Shown here piece by piece: positions 35,700 to 45,764 of a DNA stretch of 64,000 nucleotides. Under the pieces are notes generated by a model. The model made no database searches and had not been told where the DNA came from. It saw only the letters and a list, made by a program, of their open reading frames with translations. A program made the position numbers and the translations under genes. This stretch comes from Planctomycetota bacterium (GTDB taxonomy: Bacteria > Planctomycetota > GCA-2746535): positions 1-64,000 of the forward strand of contig NVWA01000003.1 in the NCBI GenBank assembly GCA_002746535.1, read 5' to 3'. Numbering within the stretch: position 1 is the stretch's first letter; every line of letters begins with the position of its first letter.

Positions 35700-36827
35700 T
35701 TATTTGGTTGAAGTGATTATTTTATATCCTCGTCGATTTAAAATTTGCTGATTTCCGAAAAGGGATTGCATTCGTTCAATGTACCATTCAATTGATTTGG
35801 CTACGATAAAGATTCTTCCACCTTTTTTTAAATTATTATAGGCATTTTGAAGAAACATTTCTGCAATCTTATAATCTGAAAAGTAGGGTGGATTGCCGAC
35901 CACTAGAGTAAAATGATTTTTCTTTTTTATGCCTTCATCACTTAAATGAACAAAATAATTTTCTAATTGATTTGCTTCAGCATTTTCATTGGTCATATGA
36001 ATTGCCCTTGCTGAAGAATCTACGAAGTGAACTTCGGTGGTTTCGTTTTGTTTTCCAAGAGTAATCCCCATAGAACCGCAGCCACAACCTAAATCAAGAA
36101 TTACTTCCTTTTCTTTTAATTCAATTGATTCAATGATCGCCAGCGCGCCTTGATCAACTCTACGGTGCGCAAATACACCTGGAATTGATGCTAGCAGAAT
36201 GGGTTGTTTTTCGGTTAGCGTTAATTCAAAATTAGCTTTAAAATTTTTAATTTTCTTCAATTCATTTTTCTTTTTAGCAATATCTACTTGTCCGGATTTT
36301 TTACCTTGGAGTAATGAGCTTCCACCAAAAATTGTTTTTAGATTATTTAAAATGAATTGTGATTTTCCGATTCTCGAAATGATTAAGAATCCATTTTTAT
36401 TGAGTGAGATGTGGATCTGTTGCAGAATATCTTGTATTAATTCAGTTTCGACATCCACGGCTAATTGGAAAATAATTAAATCATACTTTTTGGTTTCATC
36501 TAATGTTGCTTTTGTTTCAGGTGTGAGCTTATTGAATTCATTTTGTTTAAAAGTTCGTAGTACAGTTTTTGAATGATGGATATCTAGATTTTGTACATCA
36601 ATATTTGAATTTGGGTAAAAATGTTGGTATGCCATTGGCAAGACACCTGTGCGATTTTCTAATATTAATATTTCGCCATCTGTGCCATACTCTCTTAACT
36701 GTTCGATCAAATTTTTCTCAATCATATGTAAACCTGATCGAGAAATAACGCGCAGTTCTTTACTAAAAAAGTGTTCCCGTTTAGTTTGTTTCTTTAAAAT
36801 TAAATCGGTTGTTTTAATGGTATACAT
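35700..36827 (-). CDS. RsmC/RlmG-like rRNA guanine-N2 methyltransferase
   Basis: 375 residues with the two-domain layout of RsmC/RlmG. The N-terminal degenerate Rossmann domain has LILENRTGVLPMAYQHFYP. The C-terminal SAM domain has ILDLGCGCGSMGITLG (SAM loop), VHFVDSSARAIHMTNENAEANQ and the catalytic NPPYFSDYK. It probably methylates a guanine N2 of 16S or 23S rRNA. It follows the DinB-family gene by 2 nt (36830 to 36827), so the two are likely cotranscribed. I cannot separate RsmC from RlmG. Confidence 0.78.
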   Translation of the reverse strand: MYTIKTTDLILKKQTKREHFFSKELRVISRSGLHMIEKNLIEQLREYGTDGEILILENRTGVLPMAYQHFYPNSNIDVQNLDIHHSKTVLRTFKQNEFNKLTPETKATLDETKKYDLIIFQLAVDVETELIQDILQQIHISLNKNGFLIISRIGKSQFILNNLKTIFGGSSLLQGKKSGQVDIAKKKNELKKIKNFKANFELTLTEKQPILLASIPGVFAHRRVDQGALAIIESIELKEKEVILDLGCGCGSMGITLGKQNETTEVHFVDSSARAIHMTNENAEANQLENYFVHLSDEGIKKKNHFTLVVGNPPYFSDYKIAEMFLQNAYNNLKKGGRIFIVAKSIEWYIERMQSLFGNQQILNRRGYKIITSTK

Positions 36828-36829
36828 GA

Positions 36830-37315
36830 TTATTGTTTTTGCGGATCAAAAGTTCCAGCTAGCACACTTGCCTTAGGAGTAGGATTGCCAAACATACGTC
36901 TCATCATATTGACTTGACCAATATGGGTTAGTGTATCTGCTAAAGGGCCATTTATAATATGCCATGAGGAATATTTATGGAAAGAGGCGTCTAGAAGATC
37001 TTGATCACTCATGGTTAAGAGTTGTGCTCTAGTTTGATCCAATATGTTTATTGTTGCCTCGACGTATTGTTCAGGTAATGGATCTGTTTTAGATAATTCC
37101 ATTTTTGAATAGGCTGAAAGAATCCCTTTTTGAAGGTGGTAGATGTGTTTTAATAAATTCTCTAATGTCATTCCCTGATCTGAGGGTTTGAAGGCGAAGT
37201 CTTTTTCTTCTAAGCCATGTGTCGCTATTTGAAAACGAAATTTAATACTATCTATTAATCTTATTAAGACATTTTGACCTGACATTTCATTGGGTGCTTC
37301 AGGTATATTTAACAT
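36830..37315 (-). CDS. DinB-superfamily protein
   Basis: 161 residues. Four-helix DinB/YfiT-type fold. The candidate metal-binding His residues occur in LLKHIYHLQKG (about 60) and ADTLTHIGQVNMMRR (about 137). The family includes putative thiol S-transferases (bacillithiol and mycothiol users), but many members have unknown function. Ribosome site AGGAAA precedes the start; the methyltransferase follows directly. Confidence 0.75.
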   Translation of the reverse strand: MLNIPEAPNEMSGQNVLIRLIDSIKFRFQIATHGLEEKDFAFKPSDQGMTLENLLKHIYHLQKGILSAYSKMELSKTDPLPEQYVEATINILDQTRAQLLTMSDQDLLDASFHKYSSWHIINGPLADTLTHIGQVNMMRRMFGNPTPKASVLAGTFDPQKQ

Positions 37316-37465
37316 ATTATTTCCTGAGAAAGTTTAAAGTATTCGAATGAAATAGTATTTTACTTTTTTTTTTGTTTTGGTCTATGATCGTCTTTTTTAA
37401 AGAGAAAATAAATGTTTTAGGTAAAATCCCGATTTTTTTGAATGACATCTTTTTAAGTTTGAAGC

Positions 37466-39247
37466 GTGAGAATATTTATAACCATCAATAAAGTTGATAA
37501 AAGATTTGGATCAAAGGTAATTTTTGATGAAGCTACTTTTTCAATAGGTGAAGACCAAAAAATTGGAATAGTGGGAAGAAATGGTTCCGGAAAATCTACT
37601 TTATGTAAAATGATTTTAGGTGAAGATGAGCCGGATGACGGTGAAATTGTCTTAAGTAAACATATGCGATTAGGGTATATTGAGCAGCATGACCCTTTTG
37701 AGCCCGATGAAACGGTATTGAGTTTTTTAATGCGATATACCGGTAAAGAAGATTGGGAATGTGGTAAGGTCGCTGGGAAATTTCAAATCAAAAATGAGTT
37801 ATTTAATGATAAGCTTATTGGCGAATTGTCCGGCGGTTATCAGACAAGAGTTAAAATCATTTCGATGTTATTGCAAGATCCAAATTTTTTAATACTGGAT
37901 GAGCCAACCAATTTTCTTGATGTTCAAACTCAATTATTAATGGAGCGGTTTTTAAATAGCTACAAAGGCGGTTATTTAATCGTATCTCATGATAGAGAAT
38001 TCCTTATGGATACTTGTAGCGAAACCCTAGATGTTTCCATGGGGAAATTAGTTTTTTATCCTGTAAAAATAAATACATTTTTAAATGATAAAGAAGAAAG
38101 AGAATTGCAAAGGGTAAAAACACAACAGAACGTAATGATTAAGCAAAAGCAATTGCAGACTTTTATCAATAAAAATAGAGCGAAAGCTTCTGGGGCTGCA
38201 CAAGCTAGAAATAAACAAAAACAATTAGATCGTTTAACATTTGAAGAACGAGTTGCTCCTGAAAGAACCGTTAGAATAAAAATGCCCCATTTAAAAAATC
38301 TGCGCAAGGGTCGAGCTTTAGAATGCAAAGAATTATCAATTGGTTATGGAGAGAAAGTAATTGTTGATAATATAAATTTATTAATCGATAAAGGCGCTCA
38401 TGTTGCCATTCTTGGTGAAAACGGACAAGGTAAAACTACCTTTTTACGGACCATTGCCGAAGAACTATCTTTGTTAGATGGTAGATATAAATGGGGTCAT
38501 GAAATAGAGATTTCTTATTATGCTCAACATGTTTATCAGGGGATTGCTGATGTTGATACCGTTTATTCATACTTAGAGAGATCTAGTGACAAAGGTGTTT
38601 TAAGGCAGGAAATCTTAAACATGGCCGGTAGTTTTTTATTTCAAAATGAAGATGTTGAAAAATCTGTTAGCGTGTTAAGTGGTGGTGAGAGGGCGAGATT
38701 ATGCATGGCCGGCATGTTGCTAAAAAAAGCAGATGTTTATTTATTTGATGAGCCAACCAATCACTTAGATTTTGAAACAATTGAAGCTTTGAGTAGAAGT
38801 TTAAAAGGATTTAATGGTACTGTAATATTTGTTAGCCATTCGAGATCGTTTATACAATCTGTTGTGAATCAAATCGTTGAAATCAATGATGGTAAATTAA
38901 GAGATTTTCCTGGTGGGTATGATGAGTATTTGTATCACCTAAAACAAAAAATGGAAGATCCGGATGATGTATCTACTATTAGTGATAAGTCTAATGAAAC
39001 GGGAAAACCTCAAAAAGTAGATAAAGCAAAATATGAACAATTGAAAAAAGCCAAAAATAAAGTTAAGAAAATTGAGAAATCAATTAGTAACTTAACGATG
39101 GAAAAGAACCGTTTAGAAAAGAAGCTCTCTAGTGATGCCGAAGCCTTTACAGTTGACAACACCGATTTATTGCAAAAATTAGTCACTAAAATTGAAATCG
39201 CAGAAGAAGAATATTTAACCTTGCTTCAAGAAATTGAACAAGGATAA
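37466..39247 (+). CDS. ABC-F family ATPase
   Basis: 593 residues, two nucleotide-binding domains and no membrane part: Walker A GRNGSGKST (about 37-45) and GENGQGKTT (about 319-327), signatures LSGGYQTRVK and LSGGERARLC, Walker B LILDEPTNFLD and YLFDEPTNHLD, and the ABC-F linker between them (about 200-275). The C-terminal coiled coil (about 520-593) resembles Uup/YbiT-type proteins. ABC-F proteins act on the ribosome during translation. Start GTG at 37466. The gene following is convergent. Confidence 0.9.
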   Translation: MRIFITINKVDKRFGSKVIFDEATFSIGEDQKIGIVGRNGSGKSTLCKMILGEDEPDDGEIVLSKHMRLGYIEQHDPFEPDETVLSFLMRYTGKEDWECGKVAGKFQIKNELFNDKLIGELSGGYQTRVKIISMLLQDPNFLILDEPTNFLDVQTQLLMERFLNSYKGGYLIVSHDREFLMDTCSETLDVSMGKLVFYPVKINTFLNDKEERELQRVKTQQNVMIKQKQLQTFINKNRAKASGAAQARNKQKQLDRLTFEERVAPERTVRIKMPHLKNLRKGRALECKELSIGYGEKVIVDNINLLIDKGAHVAILGENGQGKTTFLRTIAEELSLLDGRYKWGHEIEISYYAQHVYQGIADVDTVYSYLERSSDKGVLRQEILNMAGSFLFQNEDVEKSVSVLSGGERARLCMAGMLLKKADVYLFDEPTNHLDFETIEALSRSLKGFNGTVIFVSHSRSFIQSVVNQIVEINDGKLRDFPGGYDEYLYHLKQKMEDPDDVSTISDKSNETGKPQKVDKAKYEQLKKAKNKVKKIEKSISNLTMEKNRLEKKLSSDAEAFTVDNTDLLQKLVTKIEIAEEEYLTLLQEIEQG

Positions 39248-39334
39248 GAAAACTAAATATCTCTTTTATCCTTTTTATCCATGCCATAATTATTTAAGAA
39301 TTATAAGACAAAGGCAACTGACAAGTGATTTCTT

Positions 39335-39922
39335 TTATAAAACACCTTTTGTGCTAGCGACATCTTTTATTTTATCATCTTTAGCAATGGCCACTTTTAA
39401 TGCTCTAGCAGTTGATTTGAAAAGCCCTTCAATGATGTGATGACGATTCTCACCATACGGCATATTTAAATGTAAATTGCATTTAGCATTCATGGAGAAA
39501 GCATAGAAGAAATCTTTAGCCAATTCAGCATCCCAATCGCCTAATTTACCTTTTAATGTGGGTACATTAAATACTAGATAAAATCTTCCGCTCAAATCTA
39601 TAGAGCAATTGATTAACGCTTCATCCATTGGAATTGATGCGTAGCCAAATCTAGTGATCCCTTTTTTGTCTCCAATGGCTTCTTCTAAGGCGAGGCCCAG
39701 ACAGATACCGATATCTTCTGAAGTGTGATGAGGGTCAATATGCAAATCACCTTTAGCTTTAATGCTTAAAGATGTCCCACTGTGTTTACCTAGTGCATCT
39801 AACATGTGATCTAAAAAGGGAATGCCGGTGTCAATGGAAGGTTTTGCAGCCTGGTCTAAATCCCATGTCACTTGAATCTCTGTTTCACTTGTTTTTCTAT
39901 TTATTTTGCCAATTCGTCCCAT
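39335..39922 (-). CDS. hisB: imidazoleglycerol-phosphate dehydratase
   Basis: 195 residues from ATG 39922, the normal monofunctional HisB length. Dehydrates imidazole-glycerol phosphate in histidine synthesis. Mn-binding and catalytic motifs: FLDHMLDALGKHSG, DPHHTSEDIGICLG (two His and Glu) and GENRHHIIEGLFKSTARAL. The frame is open back to 40075, but that extension is Cys/His-rich non-family sequence overlapping the divergent gene, so I reject it. No other his gene is nearby. Confidence 0.93.
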   Translation of the reverse strand: MGRIGKINRKTSETEIQVTWDLDQAAKPSIDTGIPFLDHMLDALGKHSGTSLSIKAKGDLHIDPHHTSEDIGICLGLALEEAIGDKKGITRFGYASIPMDEALINCSIDLSGRFYLVFNVPTLKGKLGDWDAELAKDFFYAFSMNAKCNLHLNMPYGENRHHIIEGLFKSTARALKVAIAKDDKIKDVASTKGVL

Positions 39923-40040
39923 GATTATTTCTTTTAAATGATATTTCTTTTTTTCAATTGAGTGGTGATTATAATCAATTTCATCTAGGCAACAATCAAT
40001 AATTAAATTCCTATATTTGATTTTTAATGGAATACAAAGC

Positions 40041-40784
40041 ATGTATTTAATCATATCTGACTTACATGGAAACAATGATGCTTTTAAGGCGATTTTAGAG
40101 AAAGCTCACCACGATTATGATATACAAGGATATGGCATATTAGGGGATATGTTTACATTGGGCCCTTCGCCTGTTGAAATCTTTGAAATTATTATGAAAT
40201 TAGAGAATATGTTTTTTATACATGGAAATCATGAAGATTACCTATATGACGAAATCCATCGTTACCCTGATCGTCAAATCGGAAGCTTTCAAATCGGCTC
40301 GGATCTTTGTCGAAGAGTTCGAAGTTCTTTAAAACGAACGTTTAATTCTTTAGGTAGAAGTAGGGTTGATCAAATTAAAAATTTAACGATTGATGAAAAG
40401 CATTTGTCGATCAATAAAATCCATCATTATTTTTGTCATGGTAGGGAAGATTCTAATCGACGAGGCGTTTCTTCATTGGAAGCTAAAGAATATATTAAAG
40501 ATTTTAAAAAAGATTATTTTTGGGCGGGTCATATGCATCATCAGTTTATGGAGGATTGTGGAAATAAATATTTTGTAAATCCTGGTGGTAGTGGTTTGCC
40601 TTTTGATGGCGATCCAGCAGCACCATACGCAATTATCAAAACTGATGGTAGTGTGAAATTAGAACGAGCCAGTTATTCTCGAGAGCCTCTTTATCAAAAA
40701 TTAGATGAAACTGAAGATGAATTTATTCCTATATTAAGAGGTCATATCAAAGAGTCGGTACTCATTAAAGTTAAAAATATCTAA
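40041..40784 (+). CDS. calcineurin-like metallophosphoesterase (YfcE/MJ0936-type)
   Basis: 247 residues from ATG 40041; a TTG at 40017 would extend the protein by eight residues. Metal motifs: IISDLHGN (D-x-H), GILGDM, HGNHEDY (GNHE) and GHMHHQF (GHxH), with the family ending NPGGSGLPFDGDP. Resembles the MJ0936/YfcE group of phosphodiesterases and diadenosine-tetraphosphatases. Substrate unknown. Divergent from hisB by about 118 nt. Confidence 0.82.
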   Translation: MYLIISDLHGNNDAFKAILEKAHHDYDIQGYGILGDMFTLGPSPVEIFEIIMKLENMFFIHGNHEDYLYDEIHRYPDRQIGSFQIGSDLCRRVRSSLKRTFNSLGRSRVDQIKNLTIDEKHLSINKIHHYFCHGREDSNRRGVSSLEAKEYIKDFKKDYFWAGHMHHQFMEDCGNKYFVNPGGSGLPFDGDPAAPYAIIKTDGSVKLERASYSREPLYQKLDETEDEFIPILRGHIKESVLIKVKNI

Positions 40785-40809
40785 TAAATCTATTAAGGTC
40801 TTGATTAAG

Positions 40810-40818
40810 TGTTATACT
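40810..40818 (+). promoter_or_regulatory. extended -10 promoter of the FHA-PP2C gene
   Basis: TG-T-TATACT: TATACT (40813-40818) with an extended TGn element, in the 62-nt gap after the phosphoesterase. The ribosome site GGAG (40835-40838) is 8 nt before the ATG. Confidence 0.5.
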
Positions 40819-40846
40819 GATTTTTCTTATAGTTGGAGTACTTTAA

Positions 40847-42532
40847 ATGATTAAACAATTACAAATTGTTAGCGGACCAATTAAAGGTGAAATTAGACTT
40901 TTAGATGGTAAAGAGTTTTGCATTGGCCGATCGCAAGATGTAGAGTGGGTTGTTGAAGATTCTGACATTAGTCGTGAACATGCCCATGTTTCATTTAAAG
41001 GCGACGATATTTATATAAATGATTTAAACAGTACCAATGGTATCTATATCAATCGACAAAAAATCCGGCAAGACTCTAAGCTTCAAAATAAGGATTTAAT
41101 ATTAATCGGTCAGTCCGCATTTTTATTTACTGAAGAAGAAGATTTTGAGACTTCGAGTGTTGATTCCGATTTTGAAAAAGTGATTTCAAGTATTAATAAA
41201 GGGATCATAGATGATGACATACAAACATCTATGATTTTGCCTGGTTTAGATGCGAATGAGATTTCAGGTTTCCCCGCTACAATAAGTTTGCAACAGAAAT
41301 TAGATGTTCTTTATAAAATTAGTACTGAAGGAAATAAATCCTCTGATTTGAGTTCTTATTTTAATTTCGTATTTGATTCTATCAAAGATGATTTGCCTTA
41401 CCGGTCGATTATTGCTTTATACCTAAATAATCACCAGTATGAAGTTGTAAATTGTAAAATGGCCGATGGTAGTGACTATGATGGGAGTCATTTAAGCTAT
41501 ACTGTCATTGATTGTTGCGTAGAAAATCAGCAGGTAATTCTTTCAAACAATACTCTAAAAGATGTCCGCTTTTCTGATAGCGAAAGCGTCAGAAGTCAGT
41601 CTCCAATGGCGGTTTTATGTGCACCAATGATTGTTGATAGTGTTGTTATTGGGGTTGTGCTGATTGATATTGAAAGTGATTCGGTGACATTTACTGAAGA
41701 TGATCAAACTTTTTTTGCTGCTTGCACGGCTAATTTAGCATGGGCCCTAAATCATAATTTAATGATGAAAAGAATCGTTGATCAGGAAAAACAAGAAATG
41801 GATCTTCGTATTGCCAAAGAAGTTCAAAGGCAATGTATACAAGATGTTAATAAATTACCTCAATTAGAAGGTATCGATATAGCCGCTTTTTATAAACCTT
41901 TTGAACAAGTCGGTGGTGACTATTTCCATATAGTTGTTAAAGGTGATGATCTTTATGTAATTAATGCGGATGTTTCTGGTAAAGGTGTGTCGGCAGCGTT
42001 GGTGGTTAGTATGTTGAATGCATATTCAAAAATTATCTTATTAAATTTAAACTCACCATCAGAAGTTTTGCTGAAATTACAAAAGCTACTTGAGCATGAT
42101 TTGCCTTTAAAAATGTTTGTGACAGCATCTGTGTTAAAAGTAAATACCAAAACCAAAAAAGGCTCTTATGCGAGAGCAGGGCACACCTATTTAATGCAAT
42201 ATGAAGCCAATAGTAAAAAAACAAAAATGATTGAGTCAAAAGGAATCATGTTAGGGGCCGCCGCTTCAGATATATTTACTAGTCGATTAGAAGAAGTTGA
42301 TTTAGATTTGGTGAGTGGAGATTCGTTTTTATTGTATACGGATGGTTTCGTTGAGGTTTCCAATAAAACAGAAGAGCTTTTTGGAGAAGACCGACTGATT
42401 GAATGTGTTGATGATTGTAAAAATATTTCTTCTGCTGAAAGTCTAATCAAAATATATGAATCGATTGAGCTGTATGGCGAAAATGAAGGTGTGTTTGATG
42501 ATATGTGTGGTGTCTTCGTTAAGATCCTTTAA
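40847..42532 (+). CDS. FHA-GAF-PP2C (SpoIIE/RsbU-type) phosphatase
   Basis: 561 residues. FHA domain (about 22-75: IGRSQ, ISREHAH, NSTNGIYIN), which binds phosphothreonine; a GAF-like sensor (about 145-305: PLYKISTEGN-type start, SPMAVLCAPMIVDSVVIGV); and a SpoIIE-type PP2C domain (about 315-560: AKEVQRQCIQ, QVGGDYFHIV, VINADVSGKGVSAAL, YARAGHTYL, LYTDGFVEV, DDMCGVFV) with the metal-binding Asp residues. It presumably reverses a phosphorylation made by a Hanks kinase such as the one at 16.9-18.3 kb, or acts on an anti-sigma antagonist. The partner is unknown. The stop overlaps the next start (TAATG). Confidence 0.87.
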   Translation: MIKQLQIVSGPIKGEIRLLDGKEFCIGRSQDVEWVVEDSDISREHAHVSFKGDDIYINDLNSTNGIYINRQKIRQDSKLQNKDLILIGQSAFLFTEEEDFETSSVDSDFEKVISSINKGIIDDDIQTSMILPGLDANEISGFPATISLQQKLDVLYKISTEGNKSSDLSSYFNFVFDSIKDDLPYRSIIALYLNNHQYEVVNCKMADGSDYDGSHLSYTVIDCCVENQQVILSNNTLKDVRFSDSESVRSQSPMAVLCAPMIVDSVVIGVVLIDIESDSVTFTEDDQTFFAACTANLAWALNHNLMMKRIVDQEKQEMDLRIAKEVQRQCIQDVNKLPQLEGIDIAAFYKPFEQVGGDYFHIVVKGDDLYVINADVSGKGVSAALVVSMLNAYSKIILLNLNSPSEVLLKLQKLLEHDLPLKMFVTASVLKVNTKTKKGSYARAGHTYLMQYEANSKKTKMIESKGIMLGAAASDIFTSRLEEVDLDLVSGDSFLLYTDGFVEVSNKTEELFGEDRLIECVDDCKNISSAESLIKIYESIELYGENEGVFDDMCGVFVKIL

Positions 42533-43605
42533 TGTCCATCGCAAAAATATTTAAAAGTTTCGATAATTTAATTAAAAAAGTACCTTCGACACTATTTGTT
42601 CCACCAGAAAAATTAAAAGGACTTTTATCTCAGCTTCCAAGCATAAAGATATTTAAAATTGGAAACAGCCGTGATGGACAACCCATGTTTGGTGTCAAAT
42701 GTGGTGTTGGTAAAAGAAAGGTTTCTTTAATTGCCGGCTGTCATGCTGATGAACCTGTTGGGCCAATGATGTTAATTTTTTTATGCCAATGGCTATCCAA
42801 TCATAATTTAAGTAAGGCTTTATTGAATGAATGGACATTTATTATTATCCCACAGATGAATCCTGATGGAGCTTTAAAAAATAATTCCTGGATGGAATTA
42901 CCGCTTTCTTTCTCTCATTATTTTGAAAATGCTGTTCGAGAACTACCTGGTGATGACATCGAGTTTGGGTTTCCTGAAACAGCATCTACTTTAGTCAGGC
43001 CCGAAAATAAAAATGCATCGACATTTTTATCTCAATTCGGTCCATTTGATGCTCATTTTTCATTGCATAGTTTAGGTGTTGGAGGTGGTGTCTGGTATTT
43101 AATTGGGGATAACCACGGAAAATCTTCACAGCATTTGCGAGAGGTGCTTAAGAAAGAAACGCTCTTGATGAATTATGACTTATTAAATATTGATCGTTTT
43201 GGAGAAAAAGGCTTTACTCGTCTTGATGAGGGATTTTCTACTTCACCGACGAGTGTGAAAATGAAAGAATATTTCTTAGCAAGAGATGATAAAGTTATGG
43301 CAGCAAAATTTCATTGGTCTTCAATGGAGTTTATCAAAAGTTTAGGTAGAGATCCTTTGATGTTAGTTAGTGAAGTCCCTAATTTTATTTCTCCCCATTT
43401 AAATGATTTACTAACGAAAGAAGACTTTAATAAAAAAATCAAATTTGAAGAAGCCAGAATAAAAGCCTTTAACAATCAAGATAAAGAAAAAGCAATCAAT
43501 GATTTTTTAAAAGAGTATGAAGTAAAATCGATGCCATCAGTTAGCCAGATGAGTTTACAATTCAAAATGATTATTAATTCTCTTATTTGGGTGGCAAATA
43601 AGTAA
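42532..43605 (+). CDS. M14-family zinc carboxypeptidase-like protein
   Basis: 357 residues. Zinc ligands in HADEPVG (H-x-x-E) and, about 100 residues later, SLHSLG, with the catalytic Glu perhaps in LVSEVPNF (about 278-285). The KVSLIAGCHADEPVGPMML and FIIIPQMNPDG segments match the succinylglutamate desuccinylase/carboxypeptidase M14 core. It lacks a signal peptide. Translationally coupled to the PP2C gene, an odd pairing that suggests shared regulation. AstE belongs to the same fold, so a deacylase role is possible, but the length and the QMNPDG pattern look more like peptidase. Confidence 0.72.
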   Translation: MSIAKIFKSFDNLIKKVPSTLFVPPEKLKGLLSQLPSIKIFKIGNSRDGQPMFGVKCGVGKRKVSLIAGCHADEPVGPMMLIFLCQWLSNHNLSKALLNEWTFIIIPQMNPDGALKNNSWMELPLSFSHYFENAVRELPGDDIEFGFPETASTLVRPENKNASTFLSQFGPFDAHFSLHSLGVGGGVWYLIGDNHGKSSQHLREVLKKETLLMNYDLLNIDRFGEKGFTRLDEGFSTSPTSVKMKEYFLARDDKVMAAKFHWSSMEFIKSLGRDPLMLVSEVPNFISPHLNDLLTKEDFNKKIKFEEARIKAFNNQDKEKAINDFLKEYEVKSMPSVSQMSLQFKMIINSLIWVANK

Positions 43606-43710
43606 GTATTTTAATTTTTGAAATTAAAGTTATCGAAACCAGGTATCACAAAATCTACTCATTAGTTTTTTTGGCATGGATAAGCAGGAATTAAAAATAA
43701 CAATTACAAT

Positions 43711-43745
43711 ACCGACTAGAGAGAAAATTACTCTTGCTAGTCGGT
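43711..43745 (-). terminator. hairpin terminator after the AcoR-like gene
   Basis: ACCGACTAG (43711-43719) pairs with CTAGTCGGT (43737-43745), with an inner AGAG/CTCT extension and an A/T loop. It lies 14 nt after the minus-strand stop and could also serve the plus-strand peptidase gene. Confidence 0.75.
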
Positions 43746-43759
43746 ATGTATGTTGTTGT

Positions 43760-45739
43760 TTAATTATAGGGCGCGATGCCTAATTTTTTTATTTTTCGAT
43801 ACATAGTTGCACGGCTGATACCTAGTATTTTAGCGGCATCGTTCATTTTACCTTGGCTTAAGTCAATAGCTTTTTTGACTAAAGCAGTTTCGGTTCTGTT
43901 GATTTCTTGTCTCTCAACATCTAATGGGTCGATGGAATCTTTTTCCATTAGCTTTTTTTGGTACAAGAGTGGAAGCCTTAAGTTTCCGGGCATATGTTCC
44001 CAGGTGATGTAATCTTCGCCTTGATTTAGCATGGTTGCAAATTCGATCGCATTTCTGAGTTCCCGAATATTGCCTGGCCAATCGTATGATTTAAGTCTTT
44101 CTAGGATTTCGTCTTGGAAACCGATGACTTTTTTACCCATCTGCTCATTATAGAGTTCAATGAAATTTTCCACGAGCATAGGAATATCTTCTTTGGAATC
44201 TTTTAAGTGTGGTAGGATAATTGAGGTGACACTTAATCGATAATAAAGGTCTTCTCTGAATTCATTTTTTTGAGTTAATTCTAGAAGGTCTTTATTGGTG
44301 GCTGCAATTACTCTTACGTATAAAGGTCGTTCTGTGTTTTCACCTACTCTTGTAATTTTTCTTTCTTCCAATACCCGTAATAATTTTGCTTGTAACTCAA
44401 GAGGCATGTCACCAATTTCATCTAAGAAAATAGTTCCGCCATTGGCAGCTTCTAATTTGCCAATACTGCCATTATCATTTGCCCCTGTAAAGGCTCCTTT
44501 TGCATGACCAAATAATTCTGACTCAGCAATGTCTTTTGGAATAGCCGCGCAGTTGATGGAAACAAAGGGGCCAGTGCTTCTATCGCTAGAATTGTGAATA
44601 CTTTGGGCAAACATTTCTTTACCAGTTCCACTAGGGCCAATTAATAAAACGTTAATGTTGGTCTGGGCTACGCGTAAAGCGATGTCTTTTGCTTCTTGAA
44701 TGCCTTTGGTGATTCCGACAATATCATTAAAAGTATACCTAGCTTTGTAGGTAGATTGTGGTTTGGTTTGGATTTTTTCTTTTTCATAAAATTGTAATGA
44801 GACACCAATAAACTGACCTTTGCTATTATAGAAAGGTAGTCTGTTAACTAGAACATTTACTTTTTTACCTTTTTTATATTCAATGGTCATTGGGATATTT
44901 TGAGTTTCTAATCCATTGTGAGATGTTTCTTTGATAGTTGGTGTGAATTTTGCAATTTGATCCAAGCTTGATTCATTCCGACTTTCATCATCAATTTCTA
45001 ACATTTGCATCGCTGGGCTATTAACTTGTCGGATAAAACCATTACTTGAGAGAATTACGGTAGGGACAAGATGATCTTCGAATAAGGCGTTCTCAACTTT
45101 TGTTTTTAAATTATCATGTCTTTTGCGGGATCTTGTTAATCTGAAAAGACGGTCAACGCCTTGAATCAAAAGTAGCAATTGATTTTTTAAGGTGGATACT
45201 CTCATAAAATGTTTCTTTGAAAATATCATGCAATAGCCTCTTAGAGAGCCTTCTATGTTGTAGATAGGGGAAGCGGCACCTTTGTAATTATGAAATATTT
45301 TTAAAAAGTGCTCGGCCTCACTACAGGTAGAAGCTATTTGTTTATTCATTGCAAATGAAATAGGATTGGTGCCAATGCTATTCTCGGCCATGGAAATTCT
45401 TTCGACAATACCCATATCTTGAATTTCTTTTTTAAAATAATCTGAGTTAGCTCTTACTTTTAATATGAAGCCATCTTCATCACAAAAGATCCATGCCGAG
45501 TCATCTTCCATCGCACCTGCAAAGCAGGTGTTGATGTAGTTAACGACTTCATTAAAAAACTGTTTGCTAGCCGGCTGTTTTTTATAACTAATTTTTGGTA
45601 AACTACTGAGATTTTCTAAATAGGGATTTATTTTAGCTGCTTGAGATTTTTTCCAGCTTTCAACTATTTTCCCATTTATTTTTGGCTCAATGCCCTCTCG
45701 AATAAATTGTTGCCAATTATTTTCATTTGCAATGTTCAT
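43760..45739 (-). CDS. AcoR-like sigma-54-dependent activator
   Basis: 659 residues. GAF-like N terminus (about 60-200, containing [12 protein letters not shown] as in AcoR), a PAS-like segment (about 220-330), an AAA+ domain (about 340-575: Walker [11 protein letters not shown], canonical GAFTGA, Walker [34 protein letters not shown]), and a Fis-type HTH at the end ([24 protein letters not shown]). Senses a small ligand through GAF/PAS. It is the last gene of a minus-strand group with an ABC exporter and a 49-residue membrane protein, which may be its targets or merely cotranscribed. Confidence 0.88.
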   Translation of the reverse strand: MNIANENNWQQFIREGIEPKINGKIVESWKKSQAAKINPYLENLSSLPKISYKKQPASKQFFNEVVNYINTCFAGAMEDDSAWIFCDEDGFILKVRANSDYFKKEIQDMGIVERISMAENSIGTNPISFAMNKQIASTCSEAEHFLKIFHNYKGAASPIYNIEGSLRGYCMIFSKKHFMRVSTLKNQLLLLIQGVDRLFRLTRSRKRHDNLKTKVENALFEDHLVPTVILSSNGFIRQVNSPAMQMLEIDDESRNESSLDQIAKFTPTIKETSHNGLETQNIPMTIEYKKGKKVNVLVNRLPFYNSKGQFIGVSLQFYEKEKIQTKPQSTYKARYTFNDIVGITKGIQEAKDIALRVAQTNINVLLIGPSGTGKEMFAQSIHNSSDRSTGPFVSINCAAIPKDIAESELFGHAKGAFTGANDNGSIGKLEAANGGTIFLDEIGDMPLELQAKLLRVLEERKITRVGENTERPLYVRVIAATNKDLLELTQKNEFREDLYYRLSVTSIILPHLKDSKEDIPMLVENFIELYNEQMGKKVIGFQDEILERLKSYDWPGNIRELRNAIEFATMLNQGEDYITWEHMPGNLRLPLLYQKKLMEKDSIDPLDVERQEINRTETALVKKAIDLSQGKMNDAAKILGISRATMYRKIKKLGIAPYN

Positions 45740-45764
45740 TGTTTATTAACCTTTGTAAAAGTTT

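Noticed and set aside
39923..40075. Upstream extension of the hisB reading frame (51 residues)
   Set aside because: It is not HisB-like, overlaps the start of the divergent phosphoesterase gene, and the standard HisB start with normal length is present at 39922.
42532..43605. Assigning the M14-like protein as AstE to complete the AST pathway
   Set aside because: Same fold, but distant from the ast genes, coupled to a phosphatase, and longer and more peptidase-like than the motif pattern I expect for AstE.
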